Shown piece by piece: positions 10,730-23,565 of a stretch of 64,000 nucleotides of DNA. A model generated the notes under the pieces. The model ran no database searches. It saw nothing but the letters and a program-made list of their open reading frames with translations, and was not told where the DNA came from. The DNA comes from Monilinia fructicola (taxonomy: Eukaryota > Ascomycota > Leotiomycetes > Helotiales > Sclerotiniaceae): positions 693,001-757,000 of the forward strand of contig VICG01000008.1 in NCBI GenBank assembly GCA_008692225.1. Reading direction: 5' to 3'. A program made the position numbers and the translations under genes. Every line of letters starts with the position of its first letter. The stretch's first letter is position 1.

Positions 10730-12156
10730 GTAAAAGAGATCATCAACAAATCAGGAACATCAACGAAAGACCTTCACGCCTTCAGAATGAGTATACGGAG
10801 AGAGTAATGAATGACTGGATAACTCCAAGGAGATCACCATTCACCAAGTCCCGATCCCACCCAAATGATGCATAAAACATCAATCCACCAACCTAAACTT
10901 CTTCAGGAATAAAAATGGCAAGTAACGCTTCAACCCCTAGATCGACAAACAAGTGCTGGTTGCTGACTGTTAAAGATCGACATTGCAGTGACATCCTTCA
11001 CCGTTAGCATGGTTCAACGCTCGGAAGGATTCTTTCGTCATAGAACGACTGTACTAGGAGTGTATGTATGTATGTTTGTATGTATGTATGAATGTCCACG
11101 GGTATGAAGGAAGTGTCTATCTAGGTCATGGATGGGGGTTCTGACTTCATTGCATTTCTTGTGTGCTTGCCGCTCCTGTCGTGCTCGTATTGCTCCTGCC
11201 GGGTTTTTGCATCGTGGCAAGGTCGTGCGAACGATTGGTGGCGGTTGGAATGAGGATATAACCAACCTTACGTACTTGGCAGGTTGTGGGTGGGTGATAA
11301 TGATGATGGTGATGATGCTACTGCCTCTCTCGACTCGTATCGCTGTTTGGAATGTGATGAGGATGATGGGATGGGTGATGAGATCATGAAATACTTGGGT
11401 TTGCATAATTATGAGGAAGAAACGTGGCACAACATTGAGTACAGCATATACGCATCTCGTATCTTTTTAGATAGGCTTGCTTACCACAGATTGAACATCT
11501 ACTCTGTGGTGTATTCAAATGGTTATTCATCCTTTCTATCTATCTTGTTCGATTCATTGTATCCTTCCATTCATTGTATCCTTCCATTCATTGTATCCTT
11601 CCATTCATTCCATCCCTTCCATTCATTAGATCCTTCTATTCATTGTATCCTTCCTTCCATTCATTTCATTCCATCCCTTCCATTCTACCCTTTCCATTCC
11701 GTCACAACCTCTCCATACATTCCCCTACTGTATCAAATACCCAATCTAAACTAAAGCTTAATTAACTCAAAGATCCACGTAACCGATTTCCCAGTTTCAT
11801 CAATCCTTCTACAATACTTGACGGAGTAGATGATACGATGGAGTGCCAGTGGTGATGCCGAATACAATACACAAAACATGGCCGGCCAAGTGCAGTGCTA
11901 CAGACTACAGTACCACAATCCCCCAGTTCCACCGATCCACAACTAAAGTCCTGTACCAACCCTACCCATCACCGACGTTTCCAGATTCCCAACCTCCCAA
12001 ATATACCCCTCCCGCAGTGAGAAGACGTCCCTTGAGAATGCGTAATGAACATACTGTACTGTACTGTACTGTACATCTATCTTCCTTCCATGCTCCATCC
12101 CAGACACCGTTGATCCATTGATCCCATGGCTTTCATCGCATTAGTACATTCGTATA
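10730..12156. other. Intergenic, no supported gene
   Basis: Open frames at 11038-11430 (-) and 11284-11754 (+) are composed largely of TATG, GATGAT and CATTC/CTTCCATTCATT repeats (11546-11700) and show no domain. A short ACTGT/GTACT repeat lies at 12053-12073. Nothing else was recognised. Confidence 0.5.
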
Positions 12157-12674
12157 AGAGTTGTGGCCATAGCTTAGTTCTATCGCACACCTTACGTTTT
12201 TTACACCAAAAACCTCTATTTTTTCAACTTTTAACATTCTTGATAAATTATTAAATAATGTAAATTTTTTTATAATTTTTTTGAATAAATATATAAACAA
12301 TTATTAAAAATTTTATAAAAATAAACTAATTTTTTTAAATAATTTTTTTAAATAAAATATTAATTTTATAAAATTAAATAATATAAAATTCTTAAAAAAA
12401 TCGCTTATTTTATATAAGAAAAACGTTATATATAATATTTTCTAAAAAATTTCAATTTTAAAAATATATAATTTCTTAAATAAAATAAATAAAAATAAAT
12501 AGCTTTATATTTTATATTTTATTAATTTCAAAATATACTTAATAAATCTTTTAGAAAAATATATAAATAATTATAAAAGTTATTAAAGTTTTTAATTTGT
12601 ATAAGAAAACATAAATTTTATAGGGATTTTGTTACGAAAACATAAGGTGTGCGATAAGCTGTGGCCGCAACTCT
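12157..12674. mobile_element. AT-rich MITE with about 40-bp terminal inverted repeats and TA target duplication
   Basis: The left end AGAGTTGTGGCCATAGCTTA and the right end, which is the reverse complement of AGAGTTGCGGCCACAGCTTA, continue inward through a shared TATCGCACACCTTA stretch. The left arm has about six extra bases. TA flanks both ends (12155-12156 and 12675-12676). The interior of about 430 bp is almost pure A/T without an open frame. The structure is that of a non-autonomous DNA transposon; TA points to the Tc1-mariner class, though the ends are not ones I recognise. Confidence 0.8.
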
Positions 12675-12680
12675 TAGCTA

Positions 12681-13557
12681 TTAAGTCGCCTACCCTACTT
12701 CTCGCCACCCCCCTCCATTTAGCCCGCACTTCACACCAAAAAACAATCATTTCAATATACAAGTATCAATAACTTATAGATAATTAATACAATTAATCAA
12801 AAGTTTAAAGGATGATTCAATATAGATAAATAGATGAATTCTAAAAGTTTTACATTTTTGTGATTTTGTAAATAAAAAGTAATTAATCAAAGATTATAAT
12901 TAAAAAATTAGAATTCTAGTTTTTAATTTATATCTAAATCCTATACAATTAAAACATTTTTTTAAAAAATTATATTTATTTAATAAATAAACATAGTGAA
13001 AAATAATCTATAGATTTTTATAAAAATTTACGAGCTAACTTGTAAGAGATAAGCTAGTTAAATTATATATAATGATTTATAAATAATAAATAAACTAAAA
13101 CTATAACTTTTTTTAGTTTTTTTTTAAAAAAGCAATCCTTTATTAATTGTTAATAATAATATATTATTAAAATAGTTTATTCTTTATATATTAATTAATT
13201 AATAGATCTTATTAAAATATATAAATCATTCTTAATTAAATATACCTAAAAGTTATAAAAAAAATTTTTCCTAAAGTTTTAATTTTATCTACAATTTCGA
13301 TATAAATCTATAATTAAAAATTCTAATCTTTTATAATTCTATATTACTTTTTATATAAAAAATTACAAAAATTTAAAACCTCTAGAATCTATTAATCACT
13401 ATATAAAAAACTTTAATTAAAATTTTAATATATATATATATATATATAGTTTTATAAAGTTATTAAGACGTTAAAATGGCCGTTTTTAGTGTAAAATGCT
13501 GGCTAAATGGCGGGGGGAGGGGGAGGGGGGTAGTGAGAAATAGGGTAGGCGACTTAA
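12681..13557. mobile_element. Second inverted-repeat element, AT-rich core with GC-rich ends
   Basis: The left end starts TTAAGTCGCCTACCCTACTT and reaches CATTTAGCC by about 12723. The right end (about 13499-13557) is its inverted copy, with a longer C/G tract in the middle. The core of about 770 bp is over 85% A/T with many short palindromes and no open frame. TTAA at both tips could be part of the ends or a TTAA target duplication as in piggyBac-like elements. It begins only six bases after the previous element. Confidence 0.8.
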
Positions 13558-16500
13558 TTATTACATCGACGAATTTTCTTTTTCTGATATTTATTTATTT
13601 ATCTATTCTAGTATGTTTTATTTATTTATATTTGTTCTAGATCTTAAGATGGAATATAAGATTGAAGAAAAAATTCAAAAAGAGAAAAGGGTTTTCTTTT
13701 TTGGTAATGTAATTGGTGGGTTAAGAGGGAGGGGGAAGGAAGGGAGGGAGGTACATGGCGGGATCATGATAGAGGATATTTGTTGGGGTTTGTTAGGTTG
13801 ATGGATTGATGGGTTGATGGGTTGGTGGGTTGGTGGGTTGGTGGGTTGGTGGATTTTTGGGTTGTTATGATATCCATTGGATGATATATCTTATTGGGGT
13901 GTTGGATGAAGGGTAGATGTTAGGTGTGTGTTGTGTGTATGGAGTTTATCAGTGTAGGTATGGTAAGATGAAGCGCTGTTTGGTTGGATGTGCTGTTGCA
14001 TGTTGTGTTTTGGTATGTTTGTTTGTAGTTTTGAATCTATGAATCTATGAATCATTGATGTTAATTTAAACTATAGAAGATAATTACTAGTTTGTTCATC
14101 CTTTTGATAGCGAGCTTCTCTCCGTCAAAAAAAATGACATCCCCTCTCTTTGATAAAGATACTCTTCTCTTCTTGAGGAACGACCTCATCTCCAAAGCCC
14201 CGTAATCCACCTAAGAAAATCCGCAATCTCATCCAGCCCGCCTCCCTCCCCTCCCCCCGTTCAACAATCCAATGCGGGGACCCCTCATTCATCGATCTTC
14301 ATATCCACACTTCACAGGCGCATATGAGCCTTCAGAAAGTGACCGAAGATCCCGACGCATCTCCATCCCTTTGACCAGAGGAACCACGGCATGATCCCTA
14401 TCATGAGCCAAGAAGGTGGGCATTCGTACACCCTCGAAAAGCAGGGATCTGTCTCCGTCGCCGTCGTCATTGTAGAAGCTTCTTCTGAGGTATCTCAACG
14501 CTCGTGTGATGTATCTCAGGACTTCCTCTCCGCTTCTTTGAATCTTTCCACAGATGGAAAGTCCGCTGCATATCCCGATAAAGACTCCTAGCTGATTGGC
14601 GCCTTGTGGCAAGTCCAATATTCAACAGCACACCTGACCCGATACCACCCCTACCAAAAATATCGATTTCTGAGAATGCAAAAGCTCCGCCGAACAGAAG
14701 ATCAGGAGATTATCAAGTGCCTAACAAGATATATGAAGCACGCAAGCAAAGTTTGACGCCGGAAAGGGTCAGAGGCAGAGACAGGTTGTGTTACAGAGCT
14801 TGCTTCTTCATCAATAACATGACATACATGTTCAAAGCCGTGGTGGGGCCCCACATTCGATAAAATTCTCTCCCCATCCGAATGCTCCATCACCTCTACA
14901 TGTAGCCATGGAGGGGGTGCATTTTCTGAATACCAAATGTGTGCTCGAGGGAACACCCGGGTGATGGAGTTGAAAGTTTAGGGTACCGTAAATGTACGCT
15001 GACTGCAAGCTTTGGTTTGGATAAATCTGGAGACAAAAGTCGAGGCTAGATGGCCGGCATCATGTAATGATATGATGGTGTGTGAATGAGAGGCGGTGGG
15101 GACGACGGTGAACCTTTCTATTACACAGTGAGAAGTCTTGCCGGAATTGTGTGACGCAACATGAATAACGTGAGCAGAGCAAGTTGTGTATCGATATGCT
15201 GTAAAAGTGCATATTTTCAGAACTAGTCGTTCAATTTTTTAGGCCATAGTGGACAATAATTATCTTGCTAACATTGCTTATATCGCGCATCAGAGAGTGA
15301 ATCCCCAACTCAGAGTCACATGTATATATACACGAAAATGTGATATTGTGTCCGGCAAAAGGATGATTGTGGACTCGAGGATGGAGATAACGAAGATGGA
15401 ATTGATTAGGTGCAATAAGATATTTTATATGAAGAATTTAAGAGCCATCGTGACTAGAGCTAATTTGGCTATATCAAAACATAGACTTTGGCTCTCTTCT
15501 CAGCGTTGGATCAAGCGGAGTTTGAGTGAAAGCCACTATATCATCTATACCTTAGGGTTCGTTGATCCAATAGCCTCCATCTGTATATGTTCTGCCAATG
15601 ACTCTCGAGGCAAGATCTCAAAATTCTTTATACGGCACGTCGTCGCTTGATTGAGGAACTATTTAGTCATTCCCTGAATGAGACAAGAACACTGGCGAGG
15701 AAAAACACCAGAAGCTTATCAAATGCAGTTCCCAGATCCATCATCGTTCAAAATGTTTTCAGCGACTCTAAGTAAACCTTTGTCAATCTCCAGCTTCAAG
15801 CTTACTGCAAGAGATATTTATTCCCTGTTCGAAGAGTAGCTGGCTTGACAAGCCTATGAGCACCGCTAGACATACAGAATCAAACTGAATGGTAACAACG
15901 GAGGTGGAACAGCTTTAACCGATTCTTGTCAAAGAGGATTTTCTCGCAAAATATATTGGTAGCTTCGTCATCAATGACACCGACCATTTGCGTGATGCCT
16001 TATCTGGAGTCATTGTTGTGGTTCCTTGCCTTATTGTGGTGGTGTTTCAACTGACCACATATCGAACAGTTGTGAAATCTCAGTTCCAAAATGAGCAAAC
16101 AATCACGCCTGGTACAAAGGCAATGCCCACTTGAAGCTAGGACGCATTTCCGTTGATGTGCGATCATTTGAAGCTCGACTTCGAGGTTTCAGAAGCAAAT
16201 GCCTCTAGCTTCGCCATTAAGATAGTTGAGAAAGATGATGGTATGACCATCCGTTAGCATAATCGTGTGATTCTGATTAATTTTGGTGGCAGTCGGGTTG
16301 AGTCGTGGCATTTGCAATTTGAGGACTTGTTTTTGACTGCAAGTTCCCTGTGATACAATCTCAAGAAATTCGTGGAGCTCGAAGATATTGTTAACAATAT
16401 GATGACTTGCGATCTGGAAGAACATTTGGGACCTGAACTTTGGGCACGTGAGAAGTAACTAGTGGGAACAAATACCTTTGCTAATTGAAACTGGGTAGTA

Positions 16501-17110
16501 TCTCCAGTCCTGATGTAGGTAGATATCGGTAGATATCTTCTAACTGGTTGAACTGAGCCAATCAAGTCTCTTTTTTGTTCAAAAAGCCCGATGTTCTGAG
16601 ATTCATGATAATGGACAGCCATGGACGTTTAAGTCTTCCAGGGCTGTTGACAGCTCTTCCAGGTTTCTTCCAGTATTATGAGAGAAGAATTGGTAGGCGA
16701 AGAGCTTTTCGCTTATTGGGATTACTGTATTGGAACAGTATCTGACGATATGATAAGACAGCTGGAGTCAATATAAGCTTATAAAGCTCATGCTTTTATA
16801 CATCATCTAATGATCAAAGACGATAGATATATCTGGTATTATTTCATGATCATATTGATAGAAGCAGGACTGAGCTACAGGGAAGTTTTTCAAAAATCCT
16901 GCACTGGACATATGATCATATAGCAAACAGCCCTGTGTCAACTCATTAACCGAGATGCCTTGTCTCGAGCAGGAATAATATTTTTTGACCAAATCATTCA
17001 CAAATTATTTGCACTTGCTAACCCTCAGCCTCCTTTCCCAATGGAGATCCTAACTCTCAAAACACCAATTCATCCCTTTCATAAATTCATTGCAATCATT
17101 GCCTCAAATA
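13558..17110. other. Gene-poor region with weak, unrecognised open frames
   Basis: GTTGATGG/GTTGGTGG tandem units lie at about 13797-13853. Minus-strand frames at 14289-14618 (109 aa) and 14702-14956 (84 aa) read like ordinary protein but match no family I know. At 16189-16622 (-), two frames could be joined through a 38-bp GT-AG gap into a protein of about 130 aa, but that gap is too short to be a convincing intron. I treat these as unproven or decayed genes. Near 17000 the sequence becomes the atg5 3' flank. Confidence 0.35.
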
Positions 17111-18040
17111 TCAATTTAACATAACAACACACACATTTAACCACCCATCCGCATAACTAGCTTCTCTCATTAAATCCTCTAATACCGCCTTAAAAGGAAC
17201 TGTCGCCCCATGTAAGATCACCTCCGCTAAGATGGCATCTCTCCTACTCGGGAACAAACTTGGAAGAACACTATTAAGAGCTCCTCCTAGTGTTTGGGGT
17301 TCTCGAGATGCAGTTTGTGGCTGTATAAGGGTTTGTATTGTCTTAAATGTAAAGGTTGGTGAAGGCGACGAAGCAACAACCTGAGCTTTAGATGAAGTCG
17401 AAGAGGCAGGATTAGGTGTTGATGATGGGGATGAGGATGAGGGAAGATATATGCGTAGTGGGATGTGCTTTAGCGGGGTAGCGGGATTGAGGAGGATGGT
17501 GGATATCTTGAGAAAGGTGGAGAAGTCATCTGCGGGGTGTTCAAAATCAGCTTGTGGTCATCGTGAATAGATGTTGATCAAAGAATCATACTATCTTGCA
17601 CCGAGTTCCATAACTGTGTCGAGTGTTCTTTGGACATACTCATTATGCCCTTTGCATTTCCATTGCGCATGAAATCAGCCTAAACGCTACGGTTAGTATA
17701 ACAAGGCTGAGACTACCATGATTTTAGAAAGGGGGGATTTAGGCACCTCTTTGACACTATTGATAAAGGTATCGTGAATATCAAATAGTGGGCCATCTCC
17801 TAACTCTATCCTCCATGGTAATTCCGGTTGATATAGATCACAAAGTAAACCAACTGGGAGATTCTTTAGTAGAATCCCTTCGTAAGAGAAACTGGTGACA
17901 TTTTCTCCGAAGAATGAAGTTAATCTTGGTAAAAGGAGCGCCAAATACGATACTCGAGGTATGTTTATTAAGTAGGGTATATTAGATGAATGATGAGTGA
18001 TATACAAAGGTATAGTAGACGCCCAAATGAGAGATTGCAT
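17111..18040 (-). CDS. atg5: Autophagy protein Atg5
   Basis: Atg5 receives Atg12 as a covalent conjugate; with Atg16 the complex drives Atg8 lipidation at the phagophore. Three exons read on the minus strand: 18040-17747, 17679-17592 and 17529-17111, joined by introns of 67 and 62 bp; total 266 codons plus stop. Family hallmarks: an IWASTIPLYI start, PYLINIPRVSYLALLLPRL, LPVGLLCDLYQPELPWRI, HDTFINSVKEADF spanning the first junction, IMSMSKEHSTQLWNSVQD (exon 2), then NPATPLKHIPLRIYLP and the C-terminal end ASYADGWLNVCVVMLN. The lysine in NSVKEAD is the residue equivalent to the Atg12 acceptor (family knowledge). The first donor is GTGCCT, a weak site. The first 21 in-frame codons upstream of the chosen Met are unlike Atg5. 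Length is slightly short for filamentous fungi (about 300), with a compact Ser-rich insertion. Confidence 0.93.
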
Positions 18041-20691
18041 GACGTTGTTGAGTTCCAAGGTTACTAGGTACCTAGTAGGTAGACACATACACAGAGGTAC
18101 CAAAGATGCATGGATAGATGAAGGAAGGCTACGAGGCTACGAGGCTACGAGGCTACAAGGCTACAAGGCTACAAGCATACAAGGCTACGATATTTCGAGA
18201 TTTGTTCCCACCTGCAAGCGACTCAATATCTCGTTAAAGCTTAGCGCGGGGTGACAAATAAGTGCCCATTGCGCAAGGCTGAGATGGACATCTGCAGTGA
18301 TATGACTACTGCCTGGCAAATATTGCTTACGAGTTACCTACCATCTAATGTTTCATACTTCGGATATTAGGTGATCAGACGTTAGCCGATGTAAGATATT
18401 GGTATGATGCATGTTTGAATGTTGGGCTTTTTTTAAGTTCTTGAACCCAATTACACTTCCTAAATACTAGGTAAAAAGTCCATTTACAATTGGACTGTAG
18501 TGGACTGCGGTTGATGAAGCCGTGGCGGTGAAGAAGCTCTAAATCAACAACGGGATTATCAGAGGGAGAAAAAGTCTGATCATGTTTCTCCGCATTGGTA
18601 AATCACCGGCCAACTTATGGTCCCAGTGCTCTCATCACGCAAAGTCTAATCCGACCTTGCTCTTGTTTTTATTCCAAGATATACTATTACCTGATGGCCT
18701 GATTGAAGACCGATGCTTCATCGGATCGATTTTAGTACAGCTTGAGATCCTTGGAACATCGACACGCGTTTGAATGAAGGGACTACATGAAAGTTCCTAG
18801 AACAGACAGAGTCACGAAAAATATGGCAGGTAAACGCATAGCCGAGCTTACTGGACAGGTACATACATTGTGGGTATCCTCCCGTTCAAACAGGGTCGTT
18901 CTAACCTTAGTAGCTCAGCCTTCGTCCCAAATCTGCAAATCCGCCTTGAATCGTGTCATCCATCCCATGATTTCCAATGTCGTTATCCTTTATGCAACTT
19001 CATCTTTCTAACCTCAATAGTGGTCGCTTCCGGGCTGAACGATCTGGGTACTTCCTAGGTCAATATATCGATGGTCTGACAATCTGGAATCTCAATCCGA
19101 GGTATCAGCGACCCGTCGAGGCGGACAAATGTTTGCGTTTGTGCTCGAGCCTTCGAAGTTCGAGGGCCGCATTCCGATAATTTTTACTCGCCATCTTTGA
19201 CAAATGTCACATTGTCGCATTGTCACCTTTGTATTACAGTACCGGTAGGGATGGGTCTCTTCGCATAAGATTGTCTTCTCCACAGAGAACATCCTTGACC
19301 TGAGCTGTAGCAATTCGGGCAAAAGGGACATTCATCTAGTCAGGTTTTCGAAATTCTGTATACGGAGTAGATATGGAAGCCACTGGAACGGCGCTGTTAT
19401 ATGTCGCCTGACATGCTGACGCTATACCGTACAGGTATTCGTTACAAACGATGCAATCCCATTGAGGCAACTCGAAATAGCGCGAAACAACGATGATCCA
19501 ATCTGAGTCCTACTAGAGCTAGGTACAAAATCTTCAAGGTGGACATTCTGTAATATGCATAAGTTGCGAGCATTAACAAAAAAGGGTATTCCTGATTGGC
19601 GAGCTAGCACAATTATGCACGGTTAAAGTTGGTAGTATCAACACTGTAATATATTATTCGTTGAAAACCCTACGTGCAATATAACTCCAACAACAGTTAC
19701 CATTAAGCGGAACGGAGGATCTTTCCCAAAATCCATGGTGCGTAATCTTCTCGTTTTCTTCATTCTTCCAAATATTGATCGAAGGAAAGCCTTGATGTTG
19801 AAATCAATTAACGCACAGAGACTTGTTAATTCATCCTCTGCCCATATTATCTCAATTACCGACATTAGTAAAGAACATTTATGGAAGTTTAAAATACTTC
19901 CAAGAAGTTTCTTCAGACATGCGCACAGAAGAATTGGTCACTGGATAGTGTAGTGTGTCACTAAAAGAACCATCCGAGCAAGCGCCGCTAGTTATGTCTT
20001 TCAAGCAATAACATCTTGTCAGACTTTGATGGCGTAGATTCACACGTTTTCTTATAATAAGCGAAACCCTACTTTGCAGATCATCCAGATTCATCCTTCC
20101 GGAAAAGCTTGCGGTTGGTTCAATTACCGTGTCTCGTCTAAGCTAATTTCTTTCCTCACTCTTTTCTGTTTCCACGTTCATATTATCCCACAATCTCACT
20201 TCCTTCGTGCCATCCTTACAGTACTTCCCATGATCCCCGGGTCGAACATGGGATTCCCTTTATTGGTCCGTGAGATGAGATCCTTGGGCAGGAGAAGTCG
20301 TCCACCATCAGCTCAATGAATCATATTACTCCGAATAGCCGAGATTTCCGATGCAGAAGCTAGGAAACTATTGGAATCCATGCACCCCAGACCTTGTTCT
20401 TAGGATAGGGATTTCTCACAGGGAGTAGAAGGGTATGTTTAGTCTTCGGCTTGAGTATGTTGATCTACAACTGTTACACAACTATATGCGGGTCATATGT
20501 AAAGTCCAGACTACCCAGTAAAAGCATGCTTTTCCATCTTCTTTTATTTTTCTTTTTGCTTAATTCTACTCATGAGATTAGATGCTACTCTGGTACCTAG
20601 AGTTGATCGCCTGAGTTGTTAATAGGCATGAACCTGTTTGTATGTTGATTCAAATGCAAGCCCTAATATCGCCACCCTTCCAGAGTACTGA
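18041..20691. other. Gene-poor spacer with an 8-bp repeat
   Basis: The atg5 upstream side carries an octamer array GAGGCTAC/AAGGCTAC (about 18128-18187). The rest is unique sequence of moderate composition with scattered frames of 60-85 codons, none with recognisable domains or splice-consistent continuation. Confidence 0.5.
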
Positions 20692-22588
20692 ATGAGCACG
20701 GGGGTTCCGCAGGAGGCCATAGGTGCCTCTGCAGCTGTCCTGGCATACTCATTTATATGCCTCACGTTGGTTACTTTGCTCACTTTTATGCTATGGGCCT
20801 ACGGTGAAAGATGGACTTGTGAGTTTTCCTTCCAAAATTTGTGCCGACGTATCTAACGAATAAAGATGTGACGTTCCTCGCAAAGTTCTCTGCGTTAAGC
20901 ACAGTTGGATCTATCATACAGCAGATACATTACAATCGCGCATGGCTCATTATCAAACATGATAATTACATGACAGCATTAAAAGCTATAGATAAGCCGG
21001 CCCTTGGATTTGCCGGTGTAGGAAATTTTGTCGATCTTGTATTATATACTATTCGTGAGCTCTCATCAAAATCTTGCCAGCCTTGGCTGTTGCTAAAGTC
21101 TTGTTCAGAATTTTACTGTTATAATGTTATGGCGCTAATGGTTCTGTTTTGGTAAGTACCAGTCAAGTCTCAAGGAGACAATCATTGAAAACTAACGATT
21201 ATTAGGGCTGTCAAGTTATTCTGTGGTTCATGGGAAATTCGTGCCAACTTTCTTGGTGGTTGGCTGCGAGAAAACATATCTCTCATTTCCAAAATTTTCG
21301 CAATTACCATTCCCGCCCTTCTCATAGGGTTAGGCCATGCTCCACTCGTGCTAACAAGCCTTGTGGCGACTTTTCTTTTGTCTAATTTCACAAGTAAGTC
21401 ATATCCAGCTAACCCGTTACCTCTTGATTGTAGATGTAGCTTTGGGACTTCAGTTGACTTGATAATATTAGTGCTCGTGAGCTTATCGATTGGTAGCATA
21501 CTCATGGTTCTTATTCTCTACAAATACGTCAAAACTCGACGACTTCTTTTTGCACACGAGAAACGTAACGGCTGGTGGGGCTCGAGTGGTACAGCGACAG
21601 CGAGTGATACGACTGGGACTGGTCATGGAAACGTAAATGCAAATGCGAGTAGCAGTGTAAACGATATTGGAAATGGTAACCACATCTCGACACGTCGGTC
21701 TCTATACGATCGGGCTCTTATTACCCGTTTCACCATCGGCTTCGTTGTTCTTCTGTGAGTTCTCTTGGCACTTCAAGTCATAATATGAAAGGGATATATA
21801 CTAATGATTCACAAAAAGAGCTCTCGAAGTAGTATTGATTGTATTTTCCTTGTATTCCGAAAGGAATTTTCAAAGACTTGCCAGATCATCCTCTCCCGAT
21901 TTCTCCATCTCCGGGTGCATCACTGATATTATTCTCTTCATACCCGGAGTTACTACCTCCTTGTTAGTATTTCTCGTCTTTGGAACCGCGAAGTCTTCGC
22001 GACAATACAAAGATCTAATCATTAGCGGATGTGGGCGGCGTACAAACTTTCCTAAGAGCAAAAGAAGAGGTGTGATAGGATCTGGAGATGACGAACAGGG
22101 TACCGAGTTTCAGAGATTACCCAGCATGGGCACCAAAGTCCTTACGCTTGAAGAACAAACAGTGCTAGAAGCAAAAATGCGAGGCATGCTACCTGATCAA
22201 CGAACTTCCGTCGGGACGCAATATACAACATATACGATACAAACCGGAAAAATTAGACCAGAATCATCGGTATACACTTATCATGCACGCACTTTGAGTC
22301 CCACAAGGGCCAATTTTAATTTTTAGTCGTCCAGCTTCAACCAGAAATGAATTTCGTCCCGTGATACGTGAAGAGGAACATGATGTAGGAGATGCGTGGG
22401 CAAGACAAAACGATTTGGAAATTGGGTTGGCATTGGAACAGAAATGGAGTGATGATGAATATAGCTATAGAAAGGAGAGGGGGGATTCAGAGGGAAATAC
22501 GACCGCGTGCCAAACTTCAATTCATGGAGATCTTGATTCAATGTCGCATCGGGATTTCATTTTGGACGATAGCGATGAGCATCAGTGA
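20692..22588 (+). CDS. Multi-pass (about seven-helix) membrane protein, unidentified family, one late frameshift
   Basis: Six exons fit: 20692-20818, 20866-21054, 21109-21151, 21206-21393, 21472-21754, 21819-22588, all GT-AG. Hydrophobic helices are at AYSFICLTLVTLLTLMLW, the FLAKFSALSTVG segment, FVDLVLYTI, MALMVLFW, IFAITIPALLIGL, SLSIGSILMVLILY, the FVVLLALEVVLIVFS join and IPGVTTSLLVFLVF. A long hydrophilic, acidic tail (after about 22000) follows, so a receptor- or sensor-like topology with a cytosolic tail is possible. At 22320-22324 a T5 run shifts the frame: as it stands the protein ends at 22326 (445 aa); with one T fewer it continues to a TGA at 22586-22588 (532 aa). The second (54 bp) and fourth (78 bp) introns are multiples of three without stops, so retention would keep frame. 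I do not recognise the family. Confidence 0.72.
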
Positions 22589-23565
22589 TGGACGAAATAA
22601 CTAGGAGAATAGAAGAAGTTTATGATTTATGATTGATACATTGGGTACGGGAGTAAGGGTTCACATTGGTAATATTTGTACAAAAGGAAGGAAATGAATA
22701 CATTTGGGAAGCACATGGGAACATAGGATGGATGTACGAAAAGGGGCTGAGGATTCGGTACTGTACAAAACAATTAGCTGGGAAACTAGGGGGAACATGA
22801 CTTCCAAATCATATCTATCTTATATAGAATATCTCGAAAATATCAAAACAATTCAAGAATCAGTACCGGTACGTATCTAACTATACCGATTACCTACATG
22901 AGAGCTATCGACCTACTACAAGTAGTTGACGAATACGGTCTACCGAATAAGCTTATATAGATCAGGAGAAGCGACAGCCAGCACTAGGTTACCAATACTA
23001 GCCGGCGATCCCATCCCATCCTTGAAGCCACGCTTCCGTGATGTACAGTACCTTGTGCTAGCCGGCCTGGCACTGACTCCTTCAACTAACGAGTTGGAAG
23101 TCGGAATCGGCCAGATCCTGGAAAATCTTCACTCCGTTCAGAGTCTTGGAAATGTCCAAAAATAACCTCGGAGATCCACGAATATTTAAGGTTCTCACAA
23201 TTTTTCCTTCAATATTTCTTCAATTACTGTCGGTTTTATCTCTATTCATTTTTCCGTGCCTCGGCCGTTCGATGCCAATGTTTCAACAATACCCGTGAAC
23301 CCCATTGTTGGGTATGGAAAGTGGAATATCTACTCAGCATTATCATTATCATTATCATTATTATGTGATTATTTGTGCTTTCCTTTGAACCTAGACCTCT
23401 TTTTCTTTGCCATTGCCTTTTCCTTTCTTTTCAGGTTTGAATTTTGCATTTTGCATTTGTGTCTCGGGTCTTGTGCACGTTCACTGTTTATCTTCATTAA
23501 CCTTGGACCCTTACTTGATCCTTTTTTTATCCAGTTTGCAGGTCTGTGAATTCACCTCACTCACC
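22589..23565. other. Intergenic between the membrane-protein and THEM6-like genes
   Basis: Holds the 3'UTR of the upstream gene and the promoter/leader of the next. A CATTAT microsatellite (about 23336-23362) and a pyrimidine-rich tract (23380-23550) precede the ATG at 23566. The short frames here are not credible. Confidence 0.5.

Noticed and set aside
16189..16622. Two minus-strand frames that could be joined by a 38-bp intron
   Set aside because: The gap is shorter than every other intron in the window (minimum 47 bp) and the joined protein is unrecognised.
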